Shown here piece by piece: positions 61,952 to 64,000 of a stretch of 64,000 nt of DNA. The position numbers and the translations under genes were made by a program. Within the stretch, counting starts at the first letter, position 1, and every line of letters begins with the position of its first letter. Under the pieces are notes generated by a model. It was given only the letters and a program-made list of their open reading frames with translations. It searched no databases and had not been told where the DNA came from. The stretch comes from Pelagovum pacificum (GTDB taxonomy: Bacteria > Pseudomonadota > Alphaproteobacteria > Rhodobacterales > Rhodobacteraceae). Location of the stretch: assembly GCF_016134045.1 (NCBI RefSeq), contig NZ_CP065915.1, positions 1,736,001 through 1,800,000 on the forward strand, read 5' to 3'.

Positions 61952-62833
61952 TCACTGGACCGCCGGCACCGCCTTCAGGTAGGCCGCGATGGCGAGCCGG
62001 TCGTCGCCGCTCAGTTGAGCGGTGTTCTGGACGACCTCGGCCATCTCGCCACCGGCGCTGTCGAACTCGGGCGTGAAACCGCTGTTGAGGTATTCCGCGA
62101 TCTGCTGCTCGGTCCAGGACAGGCCGCCGGAGGTGATGTTGGGGATGCTACCCTCGCCCGAGGGGTTGGGTGCCCCGCCGAGCCAAGCCGACCGGTCCAG
62201 CGCTCCGAGCGCGTTTCGTTCCGTGTGGCACTCTGCACAATGCGCCAGCGATTCCACGATGTAGCGGCCGCGCTGCACCTCCGGACTGTCGGCCTCGGAG
62301 AGCACGTAGCTGTCGTCCATGAACAGGATCTTCCAGGCGCCAAGACCGCGGCGGATGTTGAACGGGAAGCCGACATCGTGCGGCTGGTTCACCGCGTCCG
62401 ATGCAGGCAGCGTGCGGATATAGGCGACGATGTCGGCCACGTCCTGCGGGTCCGCCTTGGTGTAGGACGTGTAGGGGAAGGCCGGGTAGAGGTGACCTTC
62501 ATCGGGCGAGACGCCGTCGCGGACGGCGTGGATGATCTCGCCGTCCGTCCAGTCCCCGATGCCTTCGGGCGAGGGCGAGATGTTGGGCGCGTAGAAGGTG
62601 CCGAAGTCCGATTCAAACGCCTGCCCGCCGGCGAGGAGCGGGGCGTCGCCGCCCTCCGCCTCCGGTGCGGTGTGACAGGACGCGCAACCCGCCGCGGCGA
62701 AGGTCACGCGGCCTGCCTCGGCGTCACCGACGAGGGTGTCGTACTCCGCCGGCACGGGCGATGGAGCCGTGATGAACCAGCCCGCGACGACGGCGAGCAC
62801 GATCAGGGCGACGAGCCAGCGGAGGACGCGCAT
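61952..62833 (-). CDS. Membrane-anchored diheme cytochrome c
   Basis: 293 residues with an N-terminal anchor (about 4-22). Two heme-c sites: CASCH (Cys50, Cys53, His54) and CAECH (Cys199, Cys202, His203), in two cytochrome domains with the Met-ligand regions NISPSPEGIGDW and NITSGGLSW. This pattern is that of the cytochrome subunits of membrane dehydrogenases. It sits on the periplasmic face. The ATG overlaps the cytochrome c-prime stop by one base, so both form an operon. Confidence 0.9.
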   Translation of the reverse strand: MRVLRWLVALIVLAVVAGWFITAPSPVPAEYDTLVGDAEAGRVTFAAAGCASCHTAPEAEGGDAPLLAGGQAFESDFGTFYAPNISPSPEGIGDWTDGEIIHAVRDGVSPDEGHLYPAFPYTSYTKADPQDVADIVAYIRTLPASDAVNQPHDVGFPFNIRRGLGAWKILFMDDSYVLSEADSPEVQRGRYIVESLAHCAECHTERNALGALDRSAWLGGAPNPSGEGSIPNITSGGLSWTEQQIAEYLNSGFTPEFDSAGGEMAEVVQNTAQLSGDDRLAIAAYLKAVPAVQ

Positions 62834-63291
62834 TACTGTTGCTGGCGATAGGTCTGGTGGCAGCCGCCGCAGCCCTGGCCAAGGCCGCCCATGGCGCCTT
62901 GCAGCGCTTCGAGGCTTTCACCGGCGGCCTCTTCCATGGCGACCGCCGCCTCGACGAGCGCGGCACGGCTGGCGTCGAAGCCTTCCATGTCTTCCCAGAT
63001 CGCGGGGAGCGCACGAGTGCCCTCGATCGACTCGCTGTCGGTGCCCTCGGGCCAGTAGGCCTGCTCGGAAATCTCGGCGAGCATCCGCAGGTCGGTCGCG
63101 GCGGTGGCGGCCATTTCCGCATCGTACTCGGTATTGCCCTGGGCCATGCCGCCGATGATGCCGAGGTTGTGGGCATAGAGCGACATGTGCGACTGGCGCG
63201 CGGCGACGGCCGGGTTCTGGTCCTGCGCGACGGCTGCGGTCGAGCAGAGCGCGGCGGCGATGGAAAGTACGGGAAGAATGCGGGAAGTCAT
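62833..63291 (-). CDS. Cytochrome c-prime/c556 family protein
   Basis: 152 residues with a signal peptide ending near AVAQ (residues 21-23) and a four-helix-bundle cytochrome of class II. The heme site is close to the C-terminus, CGGCH with Cys141, Cys144 and His145. The start is ATG 63291 with GAGGA seven bases upstream; a TTG two codons earlier is in frame. It may donate or accept electrons with the diheme protein cotranscribed with it. Confidence 0.9.
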   Translation of the reverse strand: MTSRILPVLSIAAALCSTAAVAQDQNPAVAARQSHMSLYAHNLGIIGGMAQGNTEYDAEMAATAATDLRMLAEISEQAYWPEGTDSESIEGTRALPAIWEDMEGFDASRAALVEAAVAMEEAAGESLEALQGAMGGLGQGCGGCHQTYRQQQ

Positions 63292-63390
63292 GGTCAAGTC
63301 CTCGACATCAAGGGCTGCGATTGATGACCGGAGGGTAGCGGCATGCTAGCACCCCACAAGTGTCAATTTCTGCACGAGGGGTCTTGAGGC

Positions 63391-64000
63391 TTGCAGAAGG
63401 AAAGCTGGGACGACCTGCGTTTCGTGCTCGCCGTCGCCGAAACCGGCTCTGTCGCGGGCGCGGCACGGGAGCTCGGAGTCAACCATGCAACGGTCCTGCG
63501 CCGCATCGCGGCGTTCGAGGCGCGCGCCGGTCAGCCGGTCTTCGAGCGGACGCCGCACGGCTACCGTCTGCCACCGGATCAATTCCGCTTGATCGAGGCC
63601 GCGCGTGACGTCGCCGCCGCCGTCGACGGGGTGGAGCGCCTCGTTTCCGGGCGGTCTGGTCAGCGGCAGGCGGTGCGGATCACCTCGACCGATACGCTCT
63701 GCACGATGATCCTGCCGCCGATCGTGGCGGAGCTCGCGCGGGCGGGCACGCAGATCGACCTGCGCTGCTCGAACCGGCACCTCGATCTGTCGCGAATGCA
63801 TGCCGACATCACGGTGCGGCCCGCCAAGGCGCTGCCACCCGACCTGACGGGCGAGATCGCGGGGCATCTCGGGCTCGCAACCTATGCCAGCAGCCCGGAT
63901 GTCTCCGGCTGGCTCACCGCTCAGGGGCCACTTGCGAAATCGGTCGTCGCGGAATGGCAGGCGGATCAGGGCTCGACAGCGGACAGCAGCGGCGGGGCGG
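63391..64000 (+). CDS. LysR-family transcriptional regulator, cut by window edge
   Basis: The start is TTG 63391, read as MQKESWDDLRFVLAVAETGS. The helix-turn-helix continues AARELGVNHATVLRRIAAFE, and the effector domain begins near residue 90 with RITSTDTLCTMILPPIV. About 203 residues are visible; the family is near 295, so the rest lies beyond the window. It is divergent from the cytochrome c-prime gene across 99 bp, the usual LysR layout, so those cytochrome genes may be its target. The ligand is unknown. Confidence 0.88.
   Translation, partial: MQKESWDDLRFVLAVAETGSVAGAARELGVNHATVLRRIAAFEARAGQPVFERTPHGYRLPPDQFRLIEAARDVAAAVDGVERLVSGRSGQRQAVRITSTDTLCTMILPPIVAELARAGTQIDLRCSNRHLDLSRMHADITVRPAKALPPDLTGEIAGHLGLATYASSPDVSGWLTAQGPLAKSVVAEWQADQGSTADSSGGA

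Overview
The window is about 64 kb of GC-rich, densely packed chromosome from an alphaproteobacterium, most likely a member of the Rhodobacterales. The evidence is gene content and order (trpGDC-moaC-moeA-lexA, trpE behind a PpiD-type foldase gene, sciP-ctrA, chpT, olsBA, PPK2), GTTC-N7-GTTC SOS boxes, a dispersed intergenic repeat of the kind seen in this order, and frequent ATGA start/stop overlaps. I saw no tRNA or rRNA gene, CRISPR array, insertion sequence or prophage. Nearly all of it reads as core chromosome. The most accessory-looking part is a surface-polysaccharide block at 24.9-30.9 kb.

Layout. 1-4.1 kb: 3' part of gltX (minus, running off the left edge), comEC, and lexA with its own SOS box and terminator. 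4.1-8.2 kb: a minus-strand run trpG-trpD-trpC-moaC-moeA. 8.3-10.6 kb: a divergent polysaccharide deacetylase and an unknown protein. 10.6-15.1 kb: aminotransferase, PpiD-like foldase and trpE. 15.2-18.3 kb: thioesterase, a DUF1127 gene divergent from a MocR regulator with a repeated operator, and DedA plus a small membrane protein. 18.5-19.6 kb: rplM-rpsI with promoter and terminator. 19.6-24.8 kb: sulfotransferase, SGNH lipoprotein, a polyamine-type ABC transporter without a binding protein, and a PagL-like lipid A deacylase. 24.9-30.9 kb: glycosyltransferase, a three-domain fusion (capsule/GT2/sulfotransferase) and a capsule-type transferase. 31-38 kb: TetR, PPK2, hydrolase, metA, P-loop ATPase, HxlR/quinone reductase pair and mnmA. 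38.1-39.2 kb: sciP-ctrA. 39.7-44.3 kb: ligA-recG and a 40-residue membrane peptide gene with its own SOS box. 44.5-48.7 kb: soluble chemoreceptor, NifU-like scaffold, hisI, ThiE-like, TfoX-like and trmJ. 49-54.9 kb: ctaA, M32 carboxypeptidase, gluQRS with a 33-residue upstream ORF, trmFO and a DoxX-like protein. 55.2-59.4 kb: obgE-proB-APH kinase-proA. 59.4-60.2 kb: chpT divergent from a DUF3553 gene. 60.4-61.9 kb: olsBA. 62-63.3 kb: two c-type cytochromes. 63.4-64 kb: a LysR regulator cut by the right edge.

Two regulatory circuits stand out. Two sites, at lexA and at the small peptide gene behind recG, match the LexA box of this order exactly. The peptide is a good candidate for a DNA-damage-induced membrane protein, by analogy with the cell-division inhibitor SidA of Caulobacter. 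The window also carries three parts of the CtrA phosphorelay: its final response regulator (ctrA), its small inhibitor (sciP, directly upstream) and the phosphotransferase that feeds it (chpT, about 20 kb away). A near-consensus CtrA box lies in front of ctrA. Three copies of a hairpin-rich intergenic repeat occur downstream of genes; one stem shows a compensatory base-pair change, so its folding is probably selected.
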